DNA of 64,000 bases from Bacilli bacterium. GTDB taxonomy: Bacteria > Bacillota_I > Bacilli_A > RF39 > UBA660. The position numbers were made by a program, and so were the translations under genes. The number at the start of each line of letters is the position of its first letter. The stretch's first letter is position 1. Under the pieces are notes generated by a model. It was given only the letters and a program-made list of their open reading frames with translations, had not been told where the DNA came from and made no database searches. Below, piece after piece: positions 9,834-16,790 of the stretch. Location of the stretch: NCBI GenBank assembly GCA_017460175.1, contig JAFUBO010000005.1, positions 85,082 to 149,081 on the forward strand, written 5' to 3'.

Positions 9834-10501
9834 TGAAAATAAATGCAAGACTTAAAAAAATAGGGGATTTAGTGGAAGCTAATTCCTTTTGTTTAGATAT
9901 AGGTTGTGATCATGGATTATTGGATATTTATTTAGTAAAACTAAATAAAAATATAAGAACAATTGCTTCAGATATAAAAGAAAGTCCACTTAATCAAGCT
10001 AAAAATAATATAAAACGAGAACACTTAGAGGACAAAATAGAAACACGCTTAGGTGATGGGTTGAGTACATATACTGATCCTGTGAACACTGTAATTATTT
10101 CTGGTATGGGTGGTAGAAATATAATTGGTATATGTAAAAATAATTGTAAAATATTTAAAAAGATAGATACTTATTTGATTAGTCCTAATAATTATCAAGA
10201 GGATGTTAAAAGATTTTTTTGTAAAAATGGTTTTTATGTAGAAAATGAAGAATTTGTAAAAGATGGTCATTTTATATATCAAATAATAATATTTAAAAAA
10301 GGAAAAAAGAAATACAGTAAAAAAGATTATTTCTTTGGACCAGTATTTTTAATAAAGAAAGGTCCTTTATTTAGGGAATATTATGAAAGAGAAATGAAAA
10401 GCCGTGAAATATTGTTGACGCTTTTACCAAAAAATTATAGATTAAAGAGATATCAAACAAAGAAAGAAATTCAAATGATTAAAAATGAAATAGAAGACTA
10501 G
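9833..10501 (+). CDS. trmK: tRNA (adenine(22)-N1)-methyltransferase, TrmK family
   Basis: SAM-dependent methyltransferase expected to make m1A22 in the D-arm junction of certain tRNAs. The N-terminal Rossmann motif CLDIGCDHGLLDIYL (residues 20-34), the acidic SDIKESPLNQA loop and the SGMGG motif (near residue 90) are diagnostic of TrmK/YqfN. Its ATG overlaps the rpoD stop codon by one base (TAATG), so it is translationally coupled. The rpoD-trmK order also occurs in Bacillus. The 222-residue length is normal. It ends inside a terminator hairpin. Confidence 0.9.
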   Translation: MKINARLKKIGDLVEANSFCLDIGCDHGLLDIYLVKLNKNIRTIASDIKESPLNQAKNNIKREHLEDKIETRLGDGLSTYTDPVNTVIISGMGGRNIIGICKNNCKIFKKIDTYLISPNNYQEDVKRFFCKNGFYVENEEFVKDGHFIYQIIIFKKGKKKYSKKDYFFGPVFLIKKGPLFREYYEREMKSREILLTLLPKNYRLKRYQTKKEIQMIKNEIED

Positions 10502-10517
10502 TAATTAGTCTTCTTTT
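10492..10517 (+). terminator. trmK terminator
   Basis: AGAAGACTA (10492-10500) pairs with TAGTCTTCT (10506-10514), then T's. The TAG stop codon of trmK (10499-10501) straddles stem and loop. Confidence 0.75.
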
Positions 10518-10547
10518 GTTTTATAATATTATTATATGAGGTGTCAC

Positions 10548-11840
10548 ATGAATATAAAGAAAATATTGTTTATAATTATTCTGTTATTGATAGGAATTTA
10601 TAATGTATCTGCAAAGGATATTTCTTATTCAATAAATAAATATGATGATGAAATATTTAAATATATTGAAAAAGGCTATGATAAGGATTTAAAAGAAGAT
10701 GGATATGTACTTGGTGGTAATTTTTTAAAAGAAAAAATTGAACAAGATGATGTTTTATATAATGATTATCAAGTAATTCTTGCAAAATATAATAATAAAG
10801 ATAAGTTGATTTGGAAATATACTTATGGTGATACTAAAGAAGATTATATTGATTGTTTAACATATACTTATGATGAAAGTGGTAATATTGATGGTTATTT
10901 AATAATTACTAAAAAAACAGGTAGTATAACTGATAATACTACTAATAATAATTCTGTTTTATTGAAAATAAATTTTGATGGTAAATTAGTATGGGAAAAA
11001 GAAATTTTTGATGGTTCTATTATTAAGATTATTCCTACATATAATTCTGATAATTTAATAGATGGATATGTTAGTATAATGAATAATGAATCTGGATCTA
11101 GTTTAGTAAAATATGATAAAAATTTTGAAGTGATATCAAAAAGAGATTTTTTGAACACTACTTTAAAAGATTTAACATTAATAAAAGAAGATGAAAAAAT
11201 AATTGGATATGCTGTTATTCAAGATTCTAGTCTAATTGGTTTAGATATAAATGGATATTCAGATGTTGTGTTGGATGATTTATCTAAATATAAAAGTTCT
11301 AATTTATTAGAATCTAATAACGGATTTATTTTATATGGTATTACTTCGGAAGTTAAATTAAAGAAAGGTGATAGTAGTTATTATTTAATTAACTATGTTA
11401 ATAATGAACAAAAGTGGGAAACAATTGGTAATACGTCAGTTTCAAAGAATGGTAAAATAATACTTTTACCAATTTATAAGAATAATATTATTGAAGAATA
11501 CTTGTTAATGTATAAGAATGGTGTTGATTCTTCATATGAAGTTGTTAAATTAGATATAGATGGAAATATTTTAAAGAAGGTTAAAAAAATTAACAATAAT
11601 TATTATGATATAGAGAATTTTTATGCTAAAGGAACTACTATTTATTTTATAGGTCAAATTAATTGCCCTGAAGATGATAATTGTGAATATGATAATAATT
11701 CATTATACTTAGTTAGTGATGAAGATAAAGTAATAGAAGTTCAAGATAATACTAGTAGTAATGTTATTATAGTATTCAGTATTATATTTATTATTTTAAT
11801 TGGTGGGGTATTAATAATTAGAAAAAAAACAAAAAAATAA
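10548..11840 (+). CDS. Exported membrane-anchored protein of unknown function
   Basis: No family recognised. The ATG at 10548 follows GAGGTG with good spacing; an upstream in-frame ATG (10536) would place the ribosome-binding site inside the gene. The 430-residue protein starts with a Sec-type signal peptide (MNIKKILFIIILLLIGIYNVSA). A large extracellular region carries recurrent short beta-strand blocks such as ILAKYNNKDKLIWKYTYG and LLKINFDGKLVWEKE, resembling a beta-propeller or PQQ-type fold (inference). A C-terminal membrane helix (NVIIVFSIIFIILIGGVLII) is followed by RKKTKK. It therefore looks like a sheath-exposed protein with a short cytoplasmic tail. Confidence 0.75.
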   Translation: MNIKKILFIIILLLIGIYNVSAKDISYSINKYDDEIFKYIEKGYDKDLKEDGYVLGGNFLKEKIEQDDVLYNDYQVILAKYNNKDKLIWKYTYGDTKEDYIDCLTYTYDESGNIDGYLIITKKTGSITDNTTNNNSVLLKINFDGKLVWEKEIFDGSIIKIIPTYNSDNLIDGYVSIMNNESGSSLVKYDKNFEVISKRDFLNTTLKDLTLIKEDEKIIGYAVIQDSSLIGLDINGYSDVVLDDLSKYKSSNLLESNNGFILYGITSEVKLKKGDSSYYLINYVNNEQKWETIGNTSVSKNGKIILLPIYKNNIIEEYLLMYKNGVDSSYEVVKLDIDGNILKKVKKINNNYYDIENFYAKGTTIYFIGQINCPEDDNCEYDNNSLYLVSDEDKVIEVQDNTSSNVIIVFSIIFIILIGGVLIIRKKTKK

Positions 11841-11868
11841 AATAAGAGATTAACTCTTATTTTTTTTT
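11841..11868. terminator. Shared bidirectional terminator
   Basis: AATAAGAG (11841-11848) pairs with CTCTTATT (11854-11861). There is an A tract on the left and a T tract on the right, so it can serve the plus-strand gene ending at 11840 and the minus-strand gene ending at 11850. Confidence 0.75.
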
Positions 11869-12221
11869 GCTTTACCTATCATACTACCTAATGTTGAAGT
11901 AATTAAAATAAGTGGATAATATATCAATAATTTGTATTGTAGTTTATAAGTAATTAATGTAATTATTAATATGATAGTAATGAGTATTACTCCATATTTA
12001 ATTCCTTCTAAGTAGCCTTTAATATTTGATTTTGATCCTAATATAAAACTATTTATAAATATGGATATTAGTAGAACTATTAATTTTAATATTTGATATG
12101 TTTTTTCATTTATTATATTAAAATAATAAAGTAAAGTTAATAAAAATATTAATATAAGTAATTCTAAAATATTACTAAGTAGAGTTTTTCCATATTTTTT
12201 TAGATATTTTATATAAATCAC
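11850..12221 (-). CDS. DUF3792 / TIGR04086-family small membrane protein
   Basis: About 120 residues with four predicted membrane helices, and the GSKSNIKGYLEGIKYGV and STLGSMIGKAKKNK motifs typical of the TIGR04086/DUF3792 family; function unknown. The start is uncertain. The only standard start codon in place is GTG (12219-12221), but that GTG is inside the apparent ribosome-binding site GAGGTGAT. At the position where neighbouring genes with the same leader (AGGTGATTTAT then ATG) begin, this gene has ATA (12212-12210). It shares a bidirectional terminator with the preceding gene. Confidence 0.75.
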   Translation of the reverse strand: MIYIKYLKKYGKTLLSNILELLILIFLLTLLYYFNIINEKTYQILKLIVLLISIFINSFILGSKSNIKGYLEGIKYGVILITIILIITLITYKLQYKLLIYYPLILITSTLGSMIGKAKKNKS

Positions 12222-12287
12222 CTCTTTTTAAATAATATGTAAAGTATAAAATAATATGAATAGTGCAAAATATATTTAGGTGATTTT

Positions 12288-12932
12288 ATGGAATACTTTA
12301 TAATCTTATTTAGAAGTGTTTTTTTCTATTTTTTAATAACAATATTATATAGAATAATGGGAAAAAGAGAAATTGGTGAACTCTCTATAATGGATTTTAT
12401 AGTATCTCTTTTTATTGCAGAATTAGTTGCGATATCAATTGAAAATTATAAAGAAAGTATTCTTATGTCTTTAATACCAGTGGTTTCTTTAGCACTAATA
12501 CAAATATCATTATCATATTTATCAATTAAAAGTAAAAGAGTAAGAAATATTTTAGATGGCAATCCATCAGTGATAATAGAAAATGGAAAAGTTAATTTTA
12601 AAGAAATGAAAAAACAAAGATATAATATAGAAGACTTATTAATGCAATTAAGAGATAATTCTGTAAAATCAATTAATGATATTGATTATGCAGTTTTAGA
12701 AACAAGTGGTAAGCTTTCAATATTTAAAAAAAATGAAGATTCTAGAGGAGATTATCCACTTCCATTAATATTGAATGGTGAAATAGATTCTACTACTTTA
12801 TCTAAAATAAATAAAAATGTAAAATGGTTAAATGCGGAACTTGAAAAACAAAATTTAAAATTAGAAAATGTATTTTATGGTTTTTATCAAAATAATAATT
12901 TATTTATAATTGAATCAAACAAGATAAAATGA
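12288..12932 (+). CDS. DUF421 / YetF-family membrane protein
   Basis: The 214-residue protein has three N-terminal membrane helices (residues 5-25, 35-52, 58-78) and the family motif YRIMGKREIGELSIMDFIVSL. The cytoplasmic part contains the DUF421 core NPSVIIENGKV, MKKQRYNIEDLLMQLR and the DIDYAVLETSGKLSIF strand pattern. YetF/YdfS relatives are common in Bacilli and have been linked to spore biology in some species; the molecular role is not established. ATG follows AGGTGAT. It ends within a perfect 12-bp inverted repeat. Confidence 0.9.
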   Translation: MEYFIILFRSVFFYFLITILYRIMGKREIGELSIMDFIVSLFIAELVAISIENYKESILMSLIPVVSLALIQISLSYLSIKSKRVRNILDGNPSVIIENGKVNFKEMKKQRYNIEDLLMQLRDNSVKSINDIDYAVLETSGKLSIFKKNEDSRGDYPLPLILNGEIDSTTLSKINKNVKWLNAELEKQNLKLENVFYGFYQNNNLFIIESNKIK

Positions 12933-12956
12933 CAATTTTTTTATAATTGTCATTTT
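12926..12956 (+). terminator. YetF-gene terminator
   Basis: Perfect 12-bp arms, AAAATGACAATT (12926-12937) and AATTGTCATTTT (12945-12956). The TGA stop codon is in the left arm. Confidence 0.75.
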
Positions 12957-12976
12957 ATACTTTTATTGGTGAAAAT

Positions 12977-14131
12977 ATGAAAAAAATTATCTTTATTATA
13001 GTTTTGTCAATTATTATAATCATTATTAATAGTTTAAATGCAGTTAATGAAATTAAATATGAGGATAAGGGAATTTTTATTAGTTATATTGAATTAGATA
13101 AATATGTAAAAAATAAAAGTGTAAATATAAGTAAGAAAAATATTGATAATATGATTAATAATATTAAGAAAAATCATTTTAATACAGTTATTTTACAGGT
13201 TAGATCTAATTGTGATGCGATATATGATTCTAAAATATTTCCATATAATTTATATTCAAATGATAAAAGTGATAATAAAAAATATGATGTATTAGAATAT
13301 TTCATAAAAAAAGCACATAAAAACAATTTAAAATTAATAGCATGGATTAATCCTTATAGAGTAAGGACTAATGATGATGTTTCTAGTATTAGTGAAGAAT
13401 CACCTGCTTATAAATATATCGATACAGATATACTTTATGTTAATCATGGTATATATTTAAATCCTTCAAAAAAGGAAGTTGAGGATTTAATTATTGATGG
13501 TGTAAATGAGGTATTAAAATATGATGTAGATGGAATACTTTTTGATGATTATTTTTATCCTAGCAATGATATTGATAATAATGATTATGAAAACTATTTG
13601 AAAAGTAATGTGTATATTTCAAAAGAACAGTATCATTTAAATATAATTAATCATATGATTAAAAGAGTATATAAGAATTGTAAGAAAAAACATGTTTTAT
13701 TTGGTGTAAGTCCGGATGGAAATATAGATAATAATTATAATAAAAATTATGCTGATGTTAAAAGATGGATGGAAGAAGATGGGTATATTGATTTTATAAT
13801 GCCACAAGTTTATTATGGTTTTTATAATAGTACTAAGGATTATGTAAAAGTTATTCATGAGTGGGAAGATTTATTAAAGAATGATAATATTAATTTATAT
13901 ATTGCTTTAGCTTTTTATAAGGTTGGGATAGAAGATAATTATGCTAAAGAAGGAAAAGATGAATGGGTTATAAATAATAATATTATTATGAGAGAAGTAT
14001 TGTTATCTCGAAATTTAAAAAATTATAAGGGTTTCTCTTTATTTAGATATGATAATGTGTTTGATGTAGATCATTATACAAATAATAGTATAGAAGAACT
14101 TGAAAATTTAAAAAAAATAATAAATTATTAA
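12977..14131 (+). CDS. GHL10-family (DUF187/YngK-like) glycosyl hydrolase-like protein
   Basis: A 384-residue exported or membrane-tethered protein. An N-terminal hydrophobic segment (residues 4-22) is followed by a TIM-barrel-like domain: FISYIELDKY, FNTVILQVRSNCDAIYDS, LKLIAWINPYRVRTNDD, DGILFDDYFYP and DFIMPQVYYGFY are hallmarks of the GHL10 family, thought to act on cell-wall or related polysaccharides. The catalytic acids are expected in the DGILFDDYFYP segment. I chose ATG 12977 after TTGGTGA; an upstream TTG lies inside the preceding terminator. Substrate unknown. Confidence 0.88.
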   Translation: MKKIIFIIVLSIIIIIINSLNAVNEIKYEDKGIFISYIELDKYVKNKSVNISKKNIDNMINNIKKNHFNTVILQVRSNCDAIYDSKIFPYNLYSNDKSDNKKYDVLEYFIKKAHKNNLKLIAWINPYRVRTNDDVSSISEESPAYKYIDTDILYVNHGIYLNPSKKEVEDLIIDGVNEVLKYDVDGILFDDYFYPSNDIDNNDYENYLKSNVYISKEQYHLNIINHMIKRVYKNCKKKHVLFGVSPDGNIDNNYNKNYADVKRWMEEDGYIDFIMPQVYYGFYNSTKDYVKVIHEWEDLLKNDNINLYIALAFYKVGIEDNYAKEGKDEWVINNNIIMREVLLSRNLKNYKGFSLFRYDNVFDVDHYTNNSIEELENLKKIINY

Positions 14132-14137
14132 TTTATA

Positions 14138-14146
14138 TGCTATAAT
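14138..14146 (+). promoter_or_regulatory. Extended -10 promoter for prepilin gene
   Basis: TGCTATAAT at 14138-14146, ahead of the ribosome-binding site at about 14153-14159. Confidence 0.55.
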
Positions 14147-14167
14147 GAAGTTGAAGGTAGTGATGGA

Positions 14168-14884
14168 ATGAAGAAGAATGGTTTTACATTTGCAGAATTA
14201 CTTGCCATGTTAGTAGTATTGGGAATATTAATGTTAATAGCTATTCCTAATATTAGCGGTATGTTAAAAAATCAAAGAGTTAATAGTTTAAAGGCTGATT
14301 TAACTAATATGGTTGAAACTGCTAAAATAAAAGGAAGTAAAGAGAATATTAAACCTAAAAATGGGGAATGTTATGTATTTACATTAAATTATCTAAATGA
14401 TGATGGTAATATTGAAAAAGGACCTAATGGTGGTCTATACAATCAATTTGATTCATTAGTTTTATATACTCGTGAAGGAAGTAGATATAAATACTATGTT
14501 AGATTATTAGAAAGTTACAAAGAAAAGTATACGGGTATTTCATTTAGAGATGGTGAAGTAATTAAAAATATTGAAAATAGTGATATAGAAACAATAGAAA
14601 ATGAAATTGGATTGACAAAAAATGATACTTTAGCAACTGCTGTTCCAAAATTAAATTCATTTGGTAGTATTTCTTCTAAATGTAGTAGTGGAATAAAAGG
14701 TTATTATTCTGGAGAAGCCGGTTGTACTATATATAATGGTCATTATTATGATGCAAATGGAAATGCAGTTTCAGAAAATCAATATAAGGCGTCATGTTTA
14801 CGTTGTACTATATATGATGGTGAGTATTATGATAATCGTGGTAATGTAGTATCAGAAGAAGAATATCATGAGTTATGTTCATAA
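14168..14884 (+). CDS. Type IV prepilin-like protein with two C-terminal Cys/Tyr motif repeats
   Basis: A 238-residue prepilin: KKNG|FTFAELLAMLVVLGILM carries the prepilin-peptidase cleavage motif and +5 Glu, followed by the membrane and assembly helix. The middle part is pilin-like and not assignable. The C-terminus has two tandem units of the pattern C-T-I-Y-x-G-x-Y-Y-D-x-x-G-x-x-V-S-E-x-x-Y-x-x-x-C (residues about 186-237). It is followed 100 bases later by another prepilin gene with its own promoter, so it may be a minor or adhesive pilin (inference). Confidence 0.87.
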   Translation: MKKNGFTFAELLAMLVVLGILMLIAIPNISGMLKNQRVNSLKADLTNMVETAKIKGSKENIKPKNGECYVFTLNYLNDDGNIEKGPNGGLYNQFDSLVLYTREGSRYKYYVRLLESYKEKYTGISFRDGEVIKNIENSDIETIENEIGLTKNDTLATAVPKLNSFGSISSKCSSGIKGYYSGEAGCTIYNGHYYDANGNAVSENQYKASCLRCTIYDGEYYDNRGNVVSEEEYHELCS

Positions 14885-14927
14885 AATGACAAATAATGTC
14901 AAAAAAATCAAATTTAATTAAAAAAAG

Positions 14928-14956
14928 TTGTAAAGAAAATTAAAGCATGATAACAT
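14928..14956 (+). promoter_or_regulatory. Promoter for the 184-residue prepilin gene
   Basis: TTGTAA (14928-14933), 17-base spacer, TAACAT (14951-14956), 35 bases before the ATG. Confidence 0.5.
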
Positions 14957-14991
14957 TTAAGTATAAGAAAATATGAAAGAGAGTGAAAGAA

Positions 14992-15546
14992 ATGAAGAAA
15001 ATAAATAGAAAAGGTTTTACATTAATAGAGTTATTGGCTGTTATTACTATTATGGGTATATTATTAATTGTAGCAATTCCAGCAATTACAAGAACAATTG
15101 AAAATTCAAGACGTGATACATTTGCAGATATTTCAAAAACATATCTTAATACAGTAAGAAATGCTGTATTAGAGGATGAACTAACATGTGGTGATAAAAG
15201 CGTTGCTGCTACAGGTGATGGTACATATTACTATAAATTAGATAGTACAAAAGAATCTACTACAGATCTTATTGAACAAGGTGGTACTTCTTCATGGAGT
15301 AATGCTGAAGTTAAAGGTTATGTTAAATGGGTAAAAGCGACAAAAAAAGAAGAAGGAAAAGCAGAAAAAGTAACAACAACTTACTATGTAATGTTAGTAG
15401 ATGCTGGTGGTCATGGTATTGAAAATGAAACTGAAGAAAAAATTATAAGCAGAGCAAAAGTAAGTACTAAGACTTCAACAACAGCAGCTACTGAAGAGGC
15501 TAATTTCCCATATCCAGAAAGTGGAACTGTATGTACTTTAAAATAA
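14992..15546 (+). CDS. Type IV prepilin (major-pilin-sized)
   Basis: A 184-residue protein starting KKINRKG|FTLIELLAVITIMGIL, a textbook prepilin cleavage site with +5 Glu and long N-terminal helix. The C-terminal half has strands and a single pair of Cys residues (in ELTCGD and near the end, TVCTLK), which could form the pilin D-loop disulphide. I chose ATG 14992; the GTG at 14983 overlaps the AGAGAGTG purine stretch. Its own promoter and strong terminator make it monocistronic, and its size makes it the best candidate in the window for a major pilin (inference). Confidence 0.88.
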   Translation: MKKINRKGFTLIELLAVITIMGILLIVAIPAITRTIENSRRDTFADISKTYLNTVRNAVLEDELTCGDKSVAATGDGTYYYKLDSTKESTTDLIEQGGTSSWSNAEVKGYVKWVKATKKEEGKAEKVTTTYYVMLVDAGGHGIENETEEKIISRAKVSTKTSTTAATEEANFPYPESGTVCTLK

Positions 15547-15552
15547 TTAATT

Positions 15553-15573
15553 AAGAGCGTAAGCTCTTTTTTT
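15553..15573 (+). terminator. Terminator after prepilin gene
   Basis: AAGAGC GTAA GCTCTT (15553-15568), then a T run. The same 16-base hairpin recurs after efp. Confidence 0.85.
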
Positions 15574-15574
15574 A

Positions 15575-15583
15575 TGTTATAAT
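15575..15583 (+). promoter_or_regulatory. Extended -10 promoter for nfo
   Basis: TGTTATAAT at 15575-15583, seven bases before the GGTGAT ribosome-binding site; the predicted leader is only about 10 bases. Confidence 0.6.
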
Positions 15584-15598
15584 TATTTTGGTGATGTT

Positions 15599-16477
15599 AT
15601 GTTATATATTGGAAGTCATGTTGGCTTTAATAAAAATACACAGATATTAGGTAGTGTATTGGAAGCTTGTAGTTATGGAGCAAATACATTTATGTTTTAT
15701 ACAGGGGCTCCTCAAAACACTATGAGAAATCCTATTGATGATAAATTGGTTAATGATGCAATTAGTAAAATGAAGGAAGTAGGAATTGATTTTTCTAAAG
15801 TAGTTGTTCATGCACCATATATTATTAATTTATGTAATGAAGAAAAATTTGATTTTTCTGTTGGCTTTTTGAGAAGTGAAGTAGAACGTGTTCATAAATT
15901 GGGAGTTAAGTATATGGTACTTCATCCTGGTAGTCATGTAGGACTTGGTGTTGATAAGGGAATAGAGAATATAATTAGTGGATTAAATTTAGTTTTAAAA
16001 GGTGATACTGATGTAGTTATTTTACTAGAAACAATGGCTGGTAAAGGTAGCGAAGTTGGTTCTACTTTAGAAGAGATTAAACGAATAATTGATGGAGTAG
16101 AAGATAAATCTCATATTGGAGTTTGTTTGGATACATGTCATTTGAATGATGCGGGATATGATATGAGTGATTTTGATAAATATTTAGATTATTTTGATGA
16201 TGTTATTGGTATTGAAAAGATAGGGTGTATCCATATTAATGATTCTAAAAATGAATTGAATTCACATAAAGATAGACATGAAAATATTGGTTTTGGTACT
16301 ATAGGTTTTAATAATTTAATTAACATTATCTACAATGAAAGACTAAAAGAAATCCCAAGAATATTAGAAACTCCTTATGTAGATAAAGAATATCCTCCAT
16401 ATAAATATGAAATAGAAATGATTAGAAGTAAGATTTTTGATGAAAATTTATTAGATAAAATAAGAAAACAAAGTTAA
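15599..16477 (+). CDS. nfo: Endonuclease IV (AP endonuclease)
   Basis: Zinc-dependent AP endonuclease of base-excision repair. The 292-residue TIM barrel carries the family blocks GSHVGFNK, NTFMFYTGAPQNT, VVHAPYIINLCN, VLHPGSHVG, LLETMAGKG, GVCLDTCHLNDAGYD, HINDSKNELNSHKDRHENIG and ILETPY, which contain the His, Asp and Glu metal ligands. The ATG follows GGTGAT. It is convergent with a DUF2624-like gene; the two stop codons overlap in the loop of one shared hairpin. In Bacillus nfo (yqfS) is also next to a DUF2624 gene (yqfT). Confidence 0.96.
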   Translation: MLYIGSHVGFNKNTQILGSVLEACSYGANTFMFYTGAPQNTMRNPIDDKLVNDAISKMKEVGIDFSKVVVHAPYIINLCNEEKFDFSVGFLRSEVERVHKLGVKYMVLHPGSHVGLGVDKGIENIISGLNLVLKGDTDVVILLETMAGKGSEVGSTLEEIKRIIDGVEDKSHIGVCLDTCHLNDAGYDMSDFDKYLDYFDDVIGIEKIGCIHINDSKNELNSHKDRHENIGFGTIGFNNLINIIYNERLKEIPRILETPYVDKEYPPYKYEIEMIRSKIFDENLLDKIRKQS

Positions 16478-16502
16478 AAATATTTAGCTTTGTTTTCTTT
16501 AT
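16462..16502. terminator. Bidirectional terminator containing two overlapping stop codons
   Basis: Perfect 12-bp arms AAGAAAACAAAG (16462-16473) and CTTTGTTTTCTT (16488-16499). The 14-base loop holds the nfo TAA (16475-16477) and, on the other strand, the stop codon of the converging gene (16474-16476). Confidence 0.85.
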
Positions 16503-16731
16503 ATTCAATTAATATTTTTTCATATAAATCATTTCTAATTAATGGTTTTAATTTTACTAATATATTATCATTGTTTAATAGTTCTAAATAATGATTCATT
16601 ATAAAACTATATATTATATTTGTTTCTTCTTCACTGATATATATATTTTTACTATTTGCATAATTTTTAATATGTATTGGTTCTAAATACTTTATATATT
16701 TTTGTATAATTTCTTTATAAATAATAATCAC
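16474..16731 (-). CDS. DUF2624-like small protein
   Basis: An 82-85 residue helical protein with the layout of Bacillus YqfT/DUF2624 (xxIxKYAxxxNIxxSxEExxxIxxFI, then a short second helical unit). The assignment rests on this resemblance and on its neighbour nfo, since yqfS-yqfT are adjacent in Bacillus. The start is unclear: the GTG at 16731 lies within the site TAGGTGAT, and the codon at the usual spacing is ATT (16722-16720). Function unknown. Confidence 0.6.
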   Translation of the reverse strand: MIIIYKEIIQKYIKYLEPIHIKNYANSKNIYISEEETNIIYSFIMNHYLELLNNDNILVKLKPLIRNDLYEKILIEYKENKAKYF

Positions 16732-16790
16732 CTAATAAATTATATGAATTAAGTTATAAAATATGTGTTAAACTAATAGTAGGTGGAAAT

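Noticed and set aside
14885-14905. TGACAAATAATGTCA as terminator of the 14168 gene
   Set aside because: Only a 5-bp stem followed by A's, not T's; too weak to call.
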